A stretch of 64,000 nt of DNA from Casuarius casuarius (lineage: Eukaryota; Chordata; Aves; Casuariiformes; Casuariidae): NCBI GenBank assembly GCA_003342895.1, contig PTFA01000407.1, positions 93,386-157,385 on the forward strand, given 5' to 3'. This document shows, piece after piece, positions 35,669 through 48,467 of the stretch. Made by a program: the position numbers and the translations under genes. How positions within the stretch are numbered: the stretch's first letter is position 1; every line of letters begins with the position of its first letter. The notes beneath the pieces were generated by a model. The model was not told the DNA's origin. It made no database searches and saw only the letters and a list, made by a program, of their open reading frames with translations.

Positions 35669-36559
35669 GATCGCTTCCCGGGGCTGCAGAGCCGCATATC
35701 AATTGCGGCAGCTCCCGTCCGGCGTTGTCACACGGAGCGCAAAGTCACAGGGGTCAGGAGGGGTGGCATCGCACATCGTCATCGGGCTGGGGAGCGTCCG
35801 ATGGCTCATCTGACCCGGGGCCCAGGCTGCCCCCGCGGGCAGTGTCGCCTCCCAAAACGTGGCTCTCGCTGCCTGCCGTGGAGGGGGATGACTTGTCTTC
35901 TCAAGGTGCTGGGCTCTCTGCACTGGCTGTACCCCTGGACTAGACACCTCGCTTTTAGAGTGGCTAAGAAAAGATTTAATCAGAATTTCAGGGAAAAGAT
36001 TGGCTCTTCTTTCATAGGGGAGAAATTCCTAATATTTCGTAGTCTAAATAATAACATAGCATTTATTTTAGTCTGCTATTCAACTACTTGCTCTTATATA
36101 AAGTTACAGATAACCTAGAAAACAAGAGTGTCCCTGCAGAAGAAGGAAATCTATGGATTTCTCAAGATTTTTATTTCTGGACAACTCATTAATCATTAAT
36201 TGCACTGGGGCTGGAGGGGGAAAAATCAGTATTGCAGCAAAGGGTAATAACCCAGTAAAGCAGCCCCTACGGCCGAGGCAGAGGCTCACCGAAACCCTGG
36301 ACACCAAGTGGCCGGGCAGGTTTGCTCACGTCCCTGCGGTGGGTCGCGCCTGGCACGCTGCACCTCTGGCATTGCTCCGTGCCGCAGCGGATGCTCCAAA
36401 TCCTTGGCCAGATCCAGGTTTGGGAGCCAGTTGGGCCAGTCTGTCATATTATGTTTTTACGGGTATATAATGTTATGAATACTATTTACCTATTGAAAAT
36501 GATTCGGGCACAGAGGGATTTAAAAAGCCTGAGTTCTGGTTGCAGCTCTTTTTGCACCA
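35669..36559. other. Spacer into second CpG-rich domain
   Basis: A moderately CpG-rich patch at 35670-35870 is followed by AT-rich DNA at 35955-36240 with TAATCATTAAT (36190-36200) and no open frame. The AT-rich patch could be a conserved element. No gene is recognised. Confidence 0.45.
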
Positions 36560-37380
36560 TCAGCCTCTGCAGAGCGGCACGTGTCTCTGCGCGCTGCGAC
36601 TGCGGCAAAAGGCTGCGGGGAGCCGCGGCCCCGCAGCGCGCCCACGGGGCCGTCCTGGCCCGCAGGACGTTTTCGGAAAGTCCAGGGGCAGGGCAGCAGG
36701 GAAAGGCGACTGAGCTGCTGGCGGGTGAAGGGGAACCACCACCATCACTAGATAAAGAAGAAGACCTCATCGCCCGGCATCTTCTGGTCCCACCATGCCA
36801 CCACGGCAGCAGTGACCAGAGGCCGCGCTGAGGTCCGCCCTGCTTCGCTCCCTACTCTTTGAGTACTCCTTTTGCTGGGTTTCCATGGAAACCGGCGGGT
36901 GCACGCGTGCTAGCTCGGCTCCGCACTGTTTCGGCCCTCTGGGAGAAGCGGCTGCACCGGCTCTGCCGAGGGCTGTGCACCTCGCCACCAGCCTCCCCCG
37001 CCCGGCGCGGGGACGCTTCCTGCAGCCGCTGCGAGCCGCACGGCCCCGGTGGCTCTTGCATCGCACCCGGCTGTTAAACCCCTGGGGCTGATGGTATTTT
37101 CGTGCCGGCCCGCGGCGGTGAAGGGACGCCGGGCAGGAAACGCTCCCGCCCGCTCAGCGACTCAGCGGCACTCGCAGGCGCCCGGTGCGACGCTCTCGCC
37201 GTGCTCCTCGCAGCGGATGGGCACCTCTCGCAGCTGCTGTCACCTCCTGCAGAGCCCCTGCGTCTGCCAGGGGCAATTTAAGGGCTAGGACCCAATTCCT
37301 GGGCTACCGGCAACGCTGGCCGAGGCCGGGTGCACCCCGCGGTGCGGTGACAGCCCTCCGGGACCACGCGAGATGGTGCT
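36560..37380. promoter_or_regulatory. CpG island
   Basis: Dense CpG from GCGCGCTGCGACTGCGG near 36588 through GGCCCGCGGCGG near 37108. Frames of 60-100 codons are open on both strands, none with a known domain. It opens the second CpG-rich domain. Confidence 0.6.
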
Positions 37381-38129
37381 AGGCTATGGCAGGAAACCAG
37401 GGCAATAAAGCTGTGGTGAGGAAAGGTCCACACACGATGCTTTCTATGTACCACGCTGCCCCCAAACCTCAAGCAGAGATTTTTGGCAAACAAACAAAGC
37501 CCTGCTCCATCTCCCCCCGACCCTTCTCTTCCCGGACCTTGCATTTTCCTATATCCGAATTCCCTGCTTCTGGCCACGGCTTAGTCACCCGCGGTTGGAA
37601 GTAGAAAGGAGCCGAAACGGTCTCTTGCGAAAAGCTGGCTGCCGCGAGCCTGGCCGAGTTCGGCAGCCCTGAATCCAGCCTTGCAGACTTGCACTTCTCA
37701 GCTCTTCTGCACAGCCTGGGGAAAGCAGATAGGAAAAGCGAATCTGTCGTCAGCAGGCTTCAGCTCCCGCTGCGAGGGCCCGGACCTCTGCTGGGAAAGC
37801 TTTAGGGATTGCAGGGATTAAAAGGTTGCAAACAAACCGCTTTTTTCAGTGGATCCAGGCTCCTCTCTGGGCAAACTTCCCTGCAATTATTACTACTAAT
37901 ATTTGTGCTAAAGCCGGGCAATGCACCTGACTCCCTGCTCNAAGAGAAGGCGTAGAATAGCCCAAGGATTGCTTTGGCTGATGGGGAGGGGTGCTGGTTT
38001 TGGCCCCCAAAAGCAGCTGTAGGAGAGCCGGGAGGGATCTGGCCCTGGTTCCCACGCCATCATCGCACCCGTCAGCCCCATGACTCCCTGCTCCCTCCTT
38101 CTGCAGATTCATCCCAACGATTCTGATTA
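37381..38129. other. Spacer between islands
   Basis: CpG-moderate DNA with an AT-rich patch at 37880-37905. One ambiguous base is at 37941. No gene, repeat or clear motif cluster is seen. Confidence 0.5.
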
Positions 38130-39080
38130 ATTGCAGGTGGAAGAGGCCTTTCCGAGCAGGCGCTGCGTCGCCTCGTCTCCCTCCCGCGGGCGTCTGCAAC
38201 GGCCCGATGGGTGTAAGGGGCATGGCATGCCGGCGTCCCAACGCGCTTGTCACAGGTATTTCGACATCAGCGCGCCGAGTCTCGGTGGTGCTGCACACGC
38301 GTCCGGGCTGAGCAGCACTCGCGCAGTGCAACCTCCGCTATTAAAAGTGCCCGGGCGGCTGTTGCCGGGCAGGAGCTGCACAGTCGCAGCGAGGCTGTTT
38401 TTCAACCACGTTGTGCTGGAGTCGCAGCCGTGTAAGAAGGGACACGTGCTCTGAGCGGCTCGGGGAAGACATCGCGGCGGCTCTTCTCCATCCAGCGGCG
38501 CAGAAGTGATGCAGTTGCTCTGCAGAGCCGGGCTGGCGGGAGCAGGAGCTCGCTGCCCCGCGACAGCCCTCCCTGGGCACGGAGCTGCTTCGAAGCGTTT
38601 TCCAGCTTCTCCGGGATCTGGAAGCCCCACACTTTCCCTATTGCTACTAAACCTTAAACCTGTTATGAAATATAGCTTCTGCTCCGTAACCAGTTTCTCA
38701 AACGAATCACTCTCAGCTCAGGTTTGCAGATGTCGCTCTGGTCGCTCCTCTCTGCACCTTCTCCGGTATGAAATCAAGGATCAATCTGTGGTGTTAAATC
38801 AGGTAGAAACCTTCCACCTTCCCTGGGTTACCAGACCTGCCGGATGAAAGATGCTCAGCCGAAAAGTGAACTCTTGCTCCTCCTCCCCGGCGGCCGGCAA
38901 TGCGAACTCGGCCGGCAGTTAGCAGGACGTGTTTATCCTGCCTCCCACCCTGGGAATGAGAAGAGGACAGCTCTCCTGGCCGTGTCCGGCGGGACCTCGG
39001 CCCCGCTCCGCCGCAAGTGCTATCAGTGGTATCGACGCCAACACGGGCTTTTAGACCCTTTACAAAGCCCGCGGTGTCCC
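38130..39080. promoter_or_regulatory. CpG island pair
   Basis: Two CpG-dense patches at about 38150-38620 and 38860-39080 are separated by AT-leaning DNA at 38630-38820. Long minus-strand frames in the first patch have no known domain. Confidence 0.55.
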
Positions 39081-39980
39081 CTAGGCGAGTGGGAAGAACA
39101 ATAAACCCAAACAAACATCCCGATTGCAATAACAGCATGGAAAAAACCACAAAACATTCAAAGAGGAGATATTGTTTCCGGCTATTTCCAGCAGTGTGAC
39201 TATATTCATCTTAAATTTAGGTAACACCGTTGTACTGGCTGACGTGGGAAAGTGGTGATTTTGGCGGAAGTGTTAACACATTGACCCACACTAAGAGGCA
39301 GATTGTTTTCATTTGGTTTGTCAGTATTATTTCCTGCCCAGTGAACGAGTTTGGAGACAACCTCTGTCTTGACACACGAACATCTGTGTTTCCAAAACGT
39401 CCCAAACAGGGTCACTGAAGCCTTGCAGGAGCTCTTGGCCTTCCCCGGCGGGATGAAGCACCCGTCCGGGGACGGCTCATCGCCCCGCGCTCCCCCGCCA
39501 CGGCCCGGAAAGCAGCGTGGGGGAGAAACCCTCCGTGGGGGGAGAAACCAGCCGCCACGGGAAACCGAGGTTGGTGAAACTCGCCCTGTTTGTGGCCAGG
39601 TACTTCCTAAATCCCAAATACTAAATTATTTAAGTATGTGCTTATGCCTTAAACATGTGGCTAATACTATTGACTGCAGCCAAACTTGGGGACGTCAGCT
39701 TGTTAAACATGCACCCAAGCACTTACTCCCTCAAACAGGAGCCAAAAGGCAAAAATACTCTATTTATAAAGGCAAAAGCTTACTTTCATTTTTTTAAATG
39801 CTGCCTTGGACTTAGGAGCTTCTGAAACTCAGACCTTCCGCGTTGCTTCGCTGCTGCCTTGCCTTTCTGGTTTAATAGTCTGCAGTAAGGATGCCGTGCC
39901 CTTGTCCCCACGAGCATTGAACCTTGTATTTATCTCCCGAAAATTGCTACGCAATGCAAATCACCTCATTTCCAAGAGCA
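39081..39980. other. AT-leaning spacer with small GC-rich patch
   Basis: AT-leaning DNA except for a GC-rich patch at 39440-39560. That patch contains a tandem pair of a GTGGGGGAGAAACC word. 39600-39800 is AT-rich with no open frame and could be a conserved element. Confidence 0.45.
39516..39549. repeat. Short tandem duplication
   Basis: CGTGGGGGAGAAACC at 39516-39530 recurs at 39534-39549 with one extra G. The period is 18 bases. Confidence 0.8.
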
Positions 39981-41040
39981 CGGTATGGATGGAGCCCTTC
40001 CTCGATGCGCAGGGCGGAGAGCGAGGAGCAGCTTCCGGCGCTCCGGACCGCTGTGCGCCAAGGGGGATAAAAGTTTCGCACAGGATTAGAAACGCGGCTC
40101 CCTTTCCTGTGTGTATATTTGTGTTGTGTGAATACAGCAAAAAAAAAAACCCTTGGCAAGCACTCCTTCGCTTTGAATGAATGTGCTGCGACCGCCTCTG
40201 CGCGGTTCCCACATTTGCAGCCCGGCCGAAGCTCCCCCCGCTCCGGGCAGCCAGCGGGGCGAAGGGAGGGCGAGCGCAGCTGCAGTGCTGCGCGTCGCCG
40301 GGGAGCCCCCGCGCTGCGGGAAGACTCGTTCCCCCGGGGAAAGAGCAGGTACTTCGCTATTCCGATGCACGCAAAATGCTTCGCCGCCGCGGCGCTTCGG
40401 AGCGCGTTGCACACCGGTATTTTCCCAGTGTTGCCCACTTCTCCCCCGTTAGTCCCCTATATCTCTCAGCTCTCCTGTTTTACGCATAGTGCATACAGAC
40501 AGGGGTTTTTTTGTGCATAAAATAGCATGATGCTAATCTGAAAAGGGTGTGCTGGAAACCGGAGGCTCTGGGAGCGAATCCGGATGCCTCGCGCGCGACG
40601 CCCCCCCATGCGCTCCCTCCGTTGGAGCAGCACCAGGCAAAACACTTCTCGTCTTGCGTTTCGTGTGCTGGGTATCGGTGATGAACTTCCTTCTGCATTT
40701 TGCATAGTTCAAAAATTGCCTGCCAGAGGGTGAAGAGAAGCAGGACGTCTTCCCTGTGGCTTGCAAAGAGAGAGGGAGGAAGAGCTCTGCCAGATAAATC
40801 ATTCACGCCGCAGCCCAGGCTGGGTGCTGGCATCTGGAGAAGGTGTCTCCACGCGTAGCTCCGGCAACTCAAACCGCAGGGCCAGAGCTGGACCTCTGGG
40901 AAAGCCAGCGCCGCCGGGGCCCAGAGCTCGTCCCCTCCGGCGGCTCTCGACCTGCGCGGAGCAGCGCCTGCGCGCGGACCCCCACGCCCCAGCCTGATGG
41001 CGCGGTTTGCTGGGCAAACGCCAGAAAGCCGAATCTCACG
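39981..41040. promoter_or_regulatory. CpG island pair
   Basis: CpG-dense patches span about 40000-40400 and 40560-41035. The 60 bases from 40261 contain nine CpG. The gap at 40430-40550 is AT-rich and carries TTACGCATAGTGCATA. Stop-poor frames of about 130-160 codons exist on both strands with no domain. Confidence 0.6.
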
Positions 41041-41240
41041 CTAAGTTAAAAGGCCGGGAAAGAGGAACAAACAAACATTAAATATCTCCACAGGGCAAAT
41101 ATATATTGTCGACACCAGGGAGATGCCAAAGTCTACTGATTTGCAGCTGTACGTGTGTTCCTGAAAAGATAATTATCCCGCCGAGCTCCCAGCTCTCGAT
41201 GACGCAGAAAGTAAACTGAACTTTCCTGCTCGTGGCTACA
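41041..41240. promoter_or_regulatory. AT-rich cluster of FOX and GATA words
   Basis: Between two islands lie AACAAACAAACA at 41066-41077 (overlapping forkhead cores) and GATAATTATC at 41168-41177, a perfect palindrome combining two GATA cores with a homeodomain TAATTA-like centre. The block has no open frame. An enhancer is a reasonable inference. Confidence 0.45.
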
Positions 41241-41409
41241 TCAACACGCCGAGCAGATAAACAGGCACACGCAAAGGGCTCGTGGCGGAGAGGAAACGGT
41301 CAGCAATCCTCTTTCACGAGAAATGAGATTGGGAATACGGTAATCTCCTAAATGGGCATGGCTGACGCGCTGATAAACAGAACCGCTCTTTATTACTGTG
41401 ATGCGCTCG

Positions 41410-41960
41410 AGGGGAAGAGCATAATCCCAGCCCAAGTGCTCGGGAGGTCACTGCCCGGCCACTCTCCCCCCTCGCCCAAATCGCCCCATTAGTCTGATGG
41501 GAGCAAACGAAGGCGATGTCCCCGCGCCGCGCCGGGCAGCATCGCCGCGCAGCAGCAGGGCGTGCAGGAAGTGGGCAGAAGCTTTGCATCCTTATCTGGG
41601 GACATGAGCGAGCGCCTGCCCCGGACCGGGGGAAGGAGCTTGCGTTGCCCCGGCTGCAGCTTTGCATCCTCTGGTTCCCTCCTCCTGGGCACCTCTGGAA
41701 GGAGGCTGGCTCCACTTTCTCCCCTCTCCGTGGCAGACCCCGCCTTTAGCCTCCCCAGCAGTGCTTGCGGAGCGCCCCGCGCAGAGGCAGAGCCGTCCGG
41801 AGGCGACCTAAAACCCAGCTCGAGGCCCTAAAGCTGCAGGGTTCGTTTTTTCACGTGGTGCCTTCGCACGCTCCCTCTCCGGCGCTGCAAAGAACAGGCT
41901 TTGCAACCTGGCGCGGGCGGGAACCCTCGCCCAGCTGCCAAAAATACAGGCTGGAGCCAA
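41410..41960. promoter_or_regulatory. CpG island
   Basis: Dense CpG including CCGCGCCGCGCCGGGC near 41521 and GGCGCGGGCGGG near 41910. Frames on both strands are open for 65-130 codons with no domain. Confidence 0.6.
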
Positions 41961-42939
41961 ATTAAAGGCAAAGGACAAAATCCCATTTTATGTATGTTTT
42001 TTTAGTCTTAAACCACAGGGAAAAAAAAAAGGCCGTGCAAAAAGCTCCAGGCAGTGTGACAGTTAGTGACATGCTAATGAACACCCAGCAGCATCGAAAA
42101 GCCATAGGAGCATCACAGACCCAAAGCACCAGCCACATCAAAGAGTTACAAACGGCCCCAAATTAAACTGTCCAACCAGCAAACCAAAGCACGGCAAAAG
42201 CCCCCCACTTCTGCAACATCCCCTCGGTCTTTCCTCCAGCCCTTTCCAAATAAACAGCTTGTTGCAGTTTGCTTGGCGGGTCATAAGGTTTGCGCTAATG
42301 CAAGTGGAGTCAGGGACACGACAAGCAGAGGACAAACGGAGAGACGGGCCCGGGAGCTGCTGGTGGTAGTCTTGAGATATAGATTAAAACAGCAACAGCA
42401 ACAACAACAAACAGACCTCAAGCATTCGTGGCACTTTTTGATGTATTTTCCATGAAATGTAAAACTAAAGCAACAAGCAGTGTGTACAGTAACAATATGC
42501 AGTAAGGAAAACACAGTAAAAAGGCGGGTATAATTTCATTTGCATGCCCTGGATCCGCGTTGCTCCAAGTGCTAGAGAGCAGATTTGCCCTTATTTCTGC
42601 TGTCTGTACAACCACACATGAACGATGTCAAACTGCAAGTAAAACTGAGTGTGCGGGAATAATAAGGCAAAAATAAAAAGGACATTCAGTATGGCTAAAC
42701 CCACAATCCACATTTGTGCATGAGATTCTAAAAATAATTCAGAAAACCACCATTAAAAAAAAATACTCAATTTCCCCCCCTCTTTTTCTGCACAAACAGG
42801 CCTGCTGAGTTTGGCGTTTCTGGCCACAGCACTCTGCAGGTTTTTCCTCGAAAGCCTTCCTCTCTCACCACCATTTTGTTACCAGATTTCAATTAATTGC
42901 GCGATGCCTCTGGCCAAGGTTAAAGAGCTAATAATAATT
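41961..42939. other. AT-rich spacer with homeodomain cores
   Basis: CpG-poor, A-rich DNA. A CAG/CAA imperfect repeat lies at 42387-42412. Near the right end, AATTAATTG at 42891-42899 and TAATAATAATTA at 42929-42940 form a homeodomain-site cluster next to the following island. 42400-42790 has no useful open frame and looks like conserved non-coding DNA. Confidence 0.5.
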
Positions 42940-43780
42940 ACGCTGCGGCAGGCAGCGGCGGAGCGGGAGCTATCAGTGAGCCAGCACAGCGCTGCACCTA
43001 TAGCGGCCGTCAGGTCTGGATTGAGACCCGCCGCTTCGCCCCGTCGCCCAACGGAGCTACCTGCTGCGGCACAAAGTCTGCCGCGATCGTCTCCGAGAAC
43101 ATCAACGGGTTTCGTTCGCCCTGGGCGGGTTTTCTTTCTTTTCCTCCGCGTGCCGCAGGGCACAGAGTACCACAGCTCTCCGTCACCCGCCTGCCGCAGC
43201 GTGCTTAGGTTCACGACTGACAGCTGGATAGGGTGAAGATAGGAGTATTTTGAGATCGTCTGTGTTGGGGCTCAGTCGGAGAGAGCTGGGACCCCCGAAC
43301 CCGCCTGGTGCGCGGGACATCGTCCTTTCGGGGAACAGAAATACGGGAAGGAGGAAGGAGTGGGCATGATTCACCCCGGACTTCAGAACAGCTTTTGATG
43401 CCTCAGCACATGAAAGCTTTAGCTACAAGGGTAGTTAAATATGACTGGAAAAGAGAGATTCTTGGAAAGATAAAAAAGATCAAAACAGCAGCGGGGATAT
43501 CAAAGGTTGCAGGGAGCACACGTCCTTCTGCGCGCCGGGAGGGGGCTGGCGAAACGTTGCCAGGATGAGTCCCGCGAGCGGCCGGGCCATTCGCCTCCCT
43601 TTCGCGGTCCGTGGGCTCAGCAGCGTGGGAGCTGGCAGCACGAGTCGGTAACCGCAGGGAAATCTCAGCAGGGCTCTGGGCCCTTCGGCACGAGGCCTGG
43701 GTGTTTTAGAGACCTGTGCTCTTGGCGCTTGTGCGCCGTGCGAGAAGGCTCCACCTCTGCTTTTTTCTTTAGCACTTTTC
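42940..43780. promoter_or_regulatory. CpG island pair
   Basis: CpG-rich patches at 42940-43200 and 43510-43740 are separated by AT-leaning DNA at 43360-43500. No domain is recognised in the open frames. Confidence 0.5.
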
Positions 43781-45639
43781 CCCCTTTCCCAAGGATTGGC
43801 CATTGCTATTCCCGCTGCCTTTAACAGAGGACTCAGGGGTAACACCCAAATGTTACAGTTCAGCCGGTCTGGGGAGAGGAAGGGGTGAGTTTCGAGAAAA
43901 ATATCTTCATTTGCCATACATCTAACTTTCTGAGAAAAAGAAAATTCCCTGCTTTTCCCCCACAGCAGGCAGAGCCTTTTCCACAAACCTCTTCAGGCTG
44001 CCAAAAGCCTGATACAACCCCCAGGACTTCTTAACAGCCACAGCTCTTAAAATAAACTTATGCTGTCTCTTCAAAAATGCCTCTCCCTGAGGCCTGGAAG
44101 AGGTCCAAAAGGCTCCCTTTGGCCTCTCCCATCTCTGTCCTTCACAGCTGTGGGACCAAACGTTAAAAGAAGAGGGGGGGAAACATCCCGGGTTGCTCTA
44201 AAGAGCCAGCAAACGCCCTTTTGCCAGGGCAGGCGGGTCTGGGGGCTCAGGTCGCTGTAACAGGACCAGCTTTGGATATAAACTCATATTCTCTCTTGTA
44301 AGCCAGGACCCTCGCAGTGTCGGGGGCAGTACGAAATGCCAAAGAAGCAGGCCCTCCTCCGAAGGGCTTGCGACCTAGTAATATCCAGTCCCCCTCCCTG
44401 GGGAGCTGGGAAGCTTCATTAGCTGAGAATTTTAAGGATCTTTGAAATCAGTAGCTGAAAGATGCTCCAGAAATACAGAGCAGGTTTATTTTTAGCATGG
44501 AAGTACAGTAAATCGTTCCCCTTATTTTCTTTACAGAGCTTTCACCAGTCTGGAAAGGCCAGCAGGGCCATCTAAGCTGCTCTCTCTATAGCAAAACTGC
44601 AGCGCGAGGAAAGGGGAAAAGAGGAAAGAGGAAACTGAAAAGAAGAAATCTCAGGGCAAGGTGGAGAGAGTGCGTTTTTCCCCCCCCCCCCTTTTTATTA
44701 AGAAAGATTATATTAATGCTGAAAAGTACTGCCAGGGTACCATAAATCAGAAGGCCATGAGGAACCCTGCTTTACCGGGGGATTTTCTGCAGGGTGAGCA
44801 GCAGCGGGAGGAGCGGACCCTCCCGGGCAGCCCTGCAGAGCATCAACCCCAGCACTGACGGCGCGGAGGCGGGAGCCGGCGGGACCGCCAGCAGTGAGGG
44901 CTTCCCCAGGGAGCCCCAGGCACCCTCGGTCTCTGGCCCTGGCCCACACGAGGCTGTTTGCTTCTCTGGCGCTGAGGTATCACAGCTCTGTTGTCTCCAA
45001 GATGCTCTAGAAATGAATAATTCTCCCAATAAGCCACTTCTGCCCATCATTTCCATTGTATTCTCTTTGCAGGGTGCAATTTGGCTCTCGTTTATCTCCT
45101 GTCATATTCAAAGAGGGCTGAAAAAGAAGCGACACAAAGAAGAAAGATAAAATTGGCCAAATAGATCACAAATGAGATCTGTTTGGGCTTGAGAAAGGTC
45201 CTATACCTGTTAACTTTGGGAGTGAATGACTGCTTGGGCCTATTCGAGAGAAGCTAAAACTGTTTTCTGGAAACCTGAGGTTAACCAAAGCTTAGGTGCT
45301 AAACGATGAGATGAACTGAGTTCTGAGTAAAATGCCTACAAACCGGACAGGGCAGGCTTCATCCAGAACCATTCATTCAGCACTTCCCAAGTCATTCGTG
45401 TTTATCTCTCCTTTTATGTAAGGCAAAAGTCTTTGAAGAACATGTTCTTCAAAATACCCATTCTTACATAATCGCAGTCTAAAAATAGGGAGCTATCAAA
45501 GTGAGGCACTTTGGTCAGAGCATCTAAGCATGCTTTTCCCATGAGATGTTGCCACAAACTTGGCTTGTCCTCTAGGGACTAGTTTTAAAAGGTAGCAGTG
45601 GATTTTGAGTGTGCAGCCTATGGACAGGGAAAAATCCAG
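43781..45639. other. Spacer, no gene seen
   Basis: CpG-poor except for a GC-rich patch at 44800-44960. A run of 12 C lies at 44680-44691. 45140-45590 is AT-leaning and stop-dense. No repeat family is recognised. Confidence 0.5.
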
Positions 45640-47420
45640 AGGGAGCAGGAAGCGGCACGTCCCCCGCAGCACAGCGTGGTGACCGATTTCTCCGTCCCCT
45701 CAGAAAGAGCTGTTGGGAAGGAGGAAAGTGAAGGCTTCTTTTCCTCTGCGCCCTTCCCAGCTCCAGAGCAGTCTGAGGGCAACAGGAGAGTCCGGCCTCT
45801 CCCACGGGCACCTGCTGCAGCGGGGCATGGAGAGGGCCGGACCGAAAACCCAGCGAAGCGCCAACCGCGAGCTTGCCCCATTCCCCCNGTCGTCCTTCAG
45901 ACTCCCACCGGCCGTGCCGCAGGGCTCGTCCTCTGCCCTTCCCAGCGAGGGGCACGAGCGGAGCGGGAGCGGAGCGGGGAGGAAGGAAACCCGGCTGAAC
46001 AATGAGCTGCAGGAAGCAGCGGCCGATGCCTCGGCCCGCAGACGAGGGCCTGACTCAGCAGCGCAATCAGCAAACATTGACTCAAGTCAAAGCTCCTGTG
46101 AGCCGAGTCGCCGGCCTCCCGNGAGCTGCCGCCCGCGGCTCCCCCCCACCGTCCGCAGCGCCCTCCTGCCGGAGGCCGGGGCAGAGCCGCGGCGCCTGGG
46201 ACACGGGCTGCGGCCACAGGGCAAACTCGGCCACGACGCGCGCGCTCTGTCTTTCTCACGCGAGACGTCCCCCACATCCAGCACGTGAGCAAATGCACGC
46301 AAATCCCAGCTGCAAGCACGGCAGAGCCCAGGGGACACACGTACGTGTCCACCCTATGTCCCAGACGCGACACCAGTCCTGCCTCTGTCCCCTTCGCCAG
46401 AACAGGAAAACCTCCCTCCCAGGCACCAGGCTCGGACCAGGTGACCTCCAGAGCTCCCTCCCGGCCTCGGCTGCGCTCCGCTCCGACGGCCCGGCCTGCC
46501 CGTCTCCACACCAACACGTGCCCCGATGCGGGGGCAACGCACAGCCTGCTGCGAGACCCGGCCCTCACCTGCCACTTCCTACCTGGTGGACCAGACCTAA
46601 AGATCTACCCAACACGACCCGCTAAATCAATGACGCTTCTTCCCTCACTTCTTGTGCTGGCTCCACGCTCACTTGCTAAGCGATCTGCCGGTCCTGGGAT
46701 CGTAGGCGGCCTCATGAAACAAACTGATGATCGTTCTGATTTTTATTGACCGCCTAATACGTTATCCCACTACAACCAGGTAACCGGCTGTGCCTGCGGG
46801 CCGTATCGAGCCGCGTGCTGCCCCCACCCGTGACGAGTCCTGGGTTCCTCCGTGGATGGAGTTACAGCGTCCTGCGCGCGGGCAGCACAGGGCAGCGGAG
46901 CAGCTCAGCAGGGACGGGATGGCAGGGTCTGGAGCGTGGGGCTGGGGAGGAGACATGGAGGAGGAAGCTGGCTCACGTTGCTCAGCCGCTGCTGCTTCAG
47001 CTGAAGGTCTGTGCTGTGCCCTGCTGCCGCAGCGCATGAGTACGCACCCTCCGACAGCTTGGCTGGGAGGAAAAAGAGCCAAGCTCGCATGCTGCCAGCC
47101 AGCACCCTCTCCCTCCTCCCCAAGGCAGCGGCTTACAAAAGCCATTTGCTGCATTAATGCACAGTCCCTCCCCACACGCCTTCCCCACTCCCCCAGCCCA
47201 AAAGGGCCCACTGATTCTAGGAGCGCGGCAGTACCCGGGGAAGCCCGGCCGCACGTCCCTGGCGGTTCCTGCCCACCGCGGAGGGAAGCCGGCTCCGGTG
47301 CTGCTCAAGCAGGCGACGTGGCGGCCCGCGCCGTGATTTACAGCAGCTGTGTCCTGCTCAGCGGGAGCAGAGCCCATCCTGGCGCTGCGGATGTTCAAAT
47401 GCCCGCAGCTGGGCCCCTGA
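45640..47420. promoter_or_regulatory. Long compound CpG island
   Basis: CpG-dense from about 45650 to 46560, with GGCACGAGCGGAGCGGGAGCG near 45950 and GCCGCCCGCGGC near 46127, then a weaker patch at 46790-47360. Frames of 150-240 codons are open on both strands with no domain. It closes the second CpG-rich domain. Confidence 0.6.
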
Positions 47421-48467
47421 ATTGTTCAGCTCCAGAAGGCAGAAACGGTGTTTTTCTATTCAGTGAATTTTCCCAGTGTATTCGTCTAACCGATTTCATT
47501 ACTTTCCCAGCCTGATACGAGGATTTGCACTGAGGAAGGAAGTCTCATTCCCAGCGAGAATAATCAAGTCTCTCGCAGGCAAAAGAACGAAACAGCCATT
47601 CAGACATCGCCCAGTGCAGAGCATCGCGGTTATTCCACGTGCCCAGGGAGATGCCTCCCCTGCTTATTTCAGCCACCTACCCATCGCCCATTTTAAGGGC
47701 TTCGGTACAACATGTCCGACCACAGTGTAGATGTGACAGCACTGATTTTGCAGAGCATTACTGCAACAACAGCGAAGTCCAGTCATCGTCATGATTGCTG
47801 CTGTGCTGAAAGGCAAAGTTGCAAGCTACCCAGAATTCGTTTCACTCATTTTGAGTCTATGGGGAAACACAGAGGGCAAAGCAGCATGTGAAAAGCAACT
47901 GTTCACCACCGGACAGAACCATTCGGCCATGTCACTGTACAGAAACTGTAACTCTCCAAAACATAGCCGAGATCAGCCCAGGCCTGAGTTTAGCTCTTAT
48001 AGCTTATTAACAGTGGGACAGAAGTGTAGGAATTTGCACTTCAGTCATTCATGCCAAAATTCGTCACATGCCTAAGACTACATTTCTGTTCTGGGCAGGA
48101 AAATGTCGCAGGCTAATGCCTTCTCCATGGAGAATTTCTTCGCCACCTTCAGATATGAAATGTGTTCCCAGCTAGTCCCCAGTGTTGACAGATATATGGC
48201 TCAAATACAACACTGATTAAAACAGAGCAGATAGCGGTGGGTGCCCAGGTCCTAAGCAGCTACTTCTTTACAGTGGGATCTAAAAGAGTCCAAGGCAGAG
48301 CAGAAGATGACAGCTCTGCAGAGAAGTGGATTCAACAGACCTGCCAGCAAAACACAGCTGCAGCTTAGAGGCTGCAACTAGGGCAGTAAATACATAGAGT
48401 GAAAGCACCTTGAACATTGATCAAAAGTACAGGAAAGCATCGGGGAGACAGGGAAATAACAGCTACT
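47421..48467. other. CpG-poor DNA, no gene seen
   Basis: AT-leaning DNA. Open frames reach 94 codons. No repeat, RNA gene or motif cluster is recognised. Confidence 0.5.
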
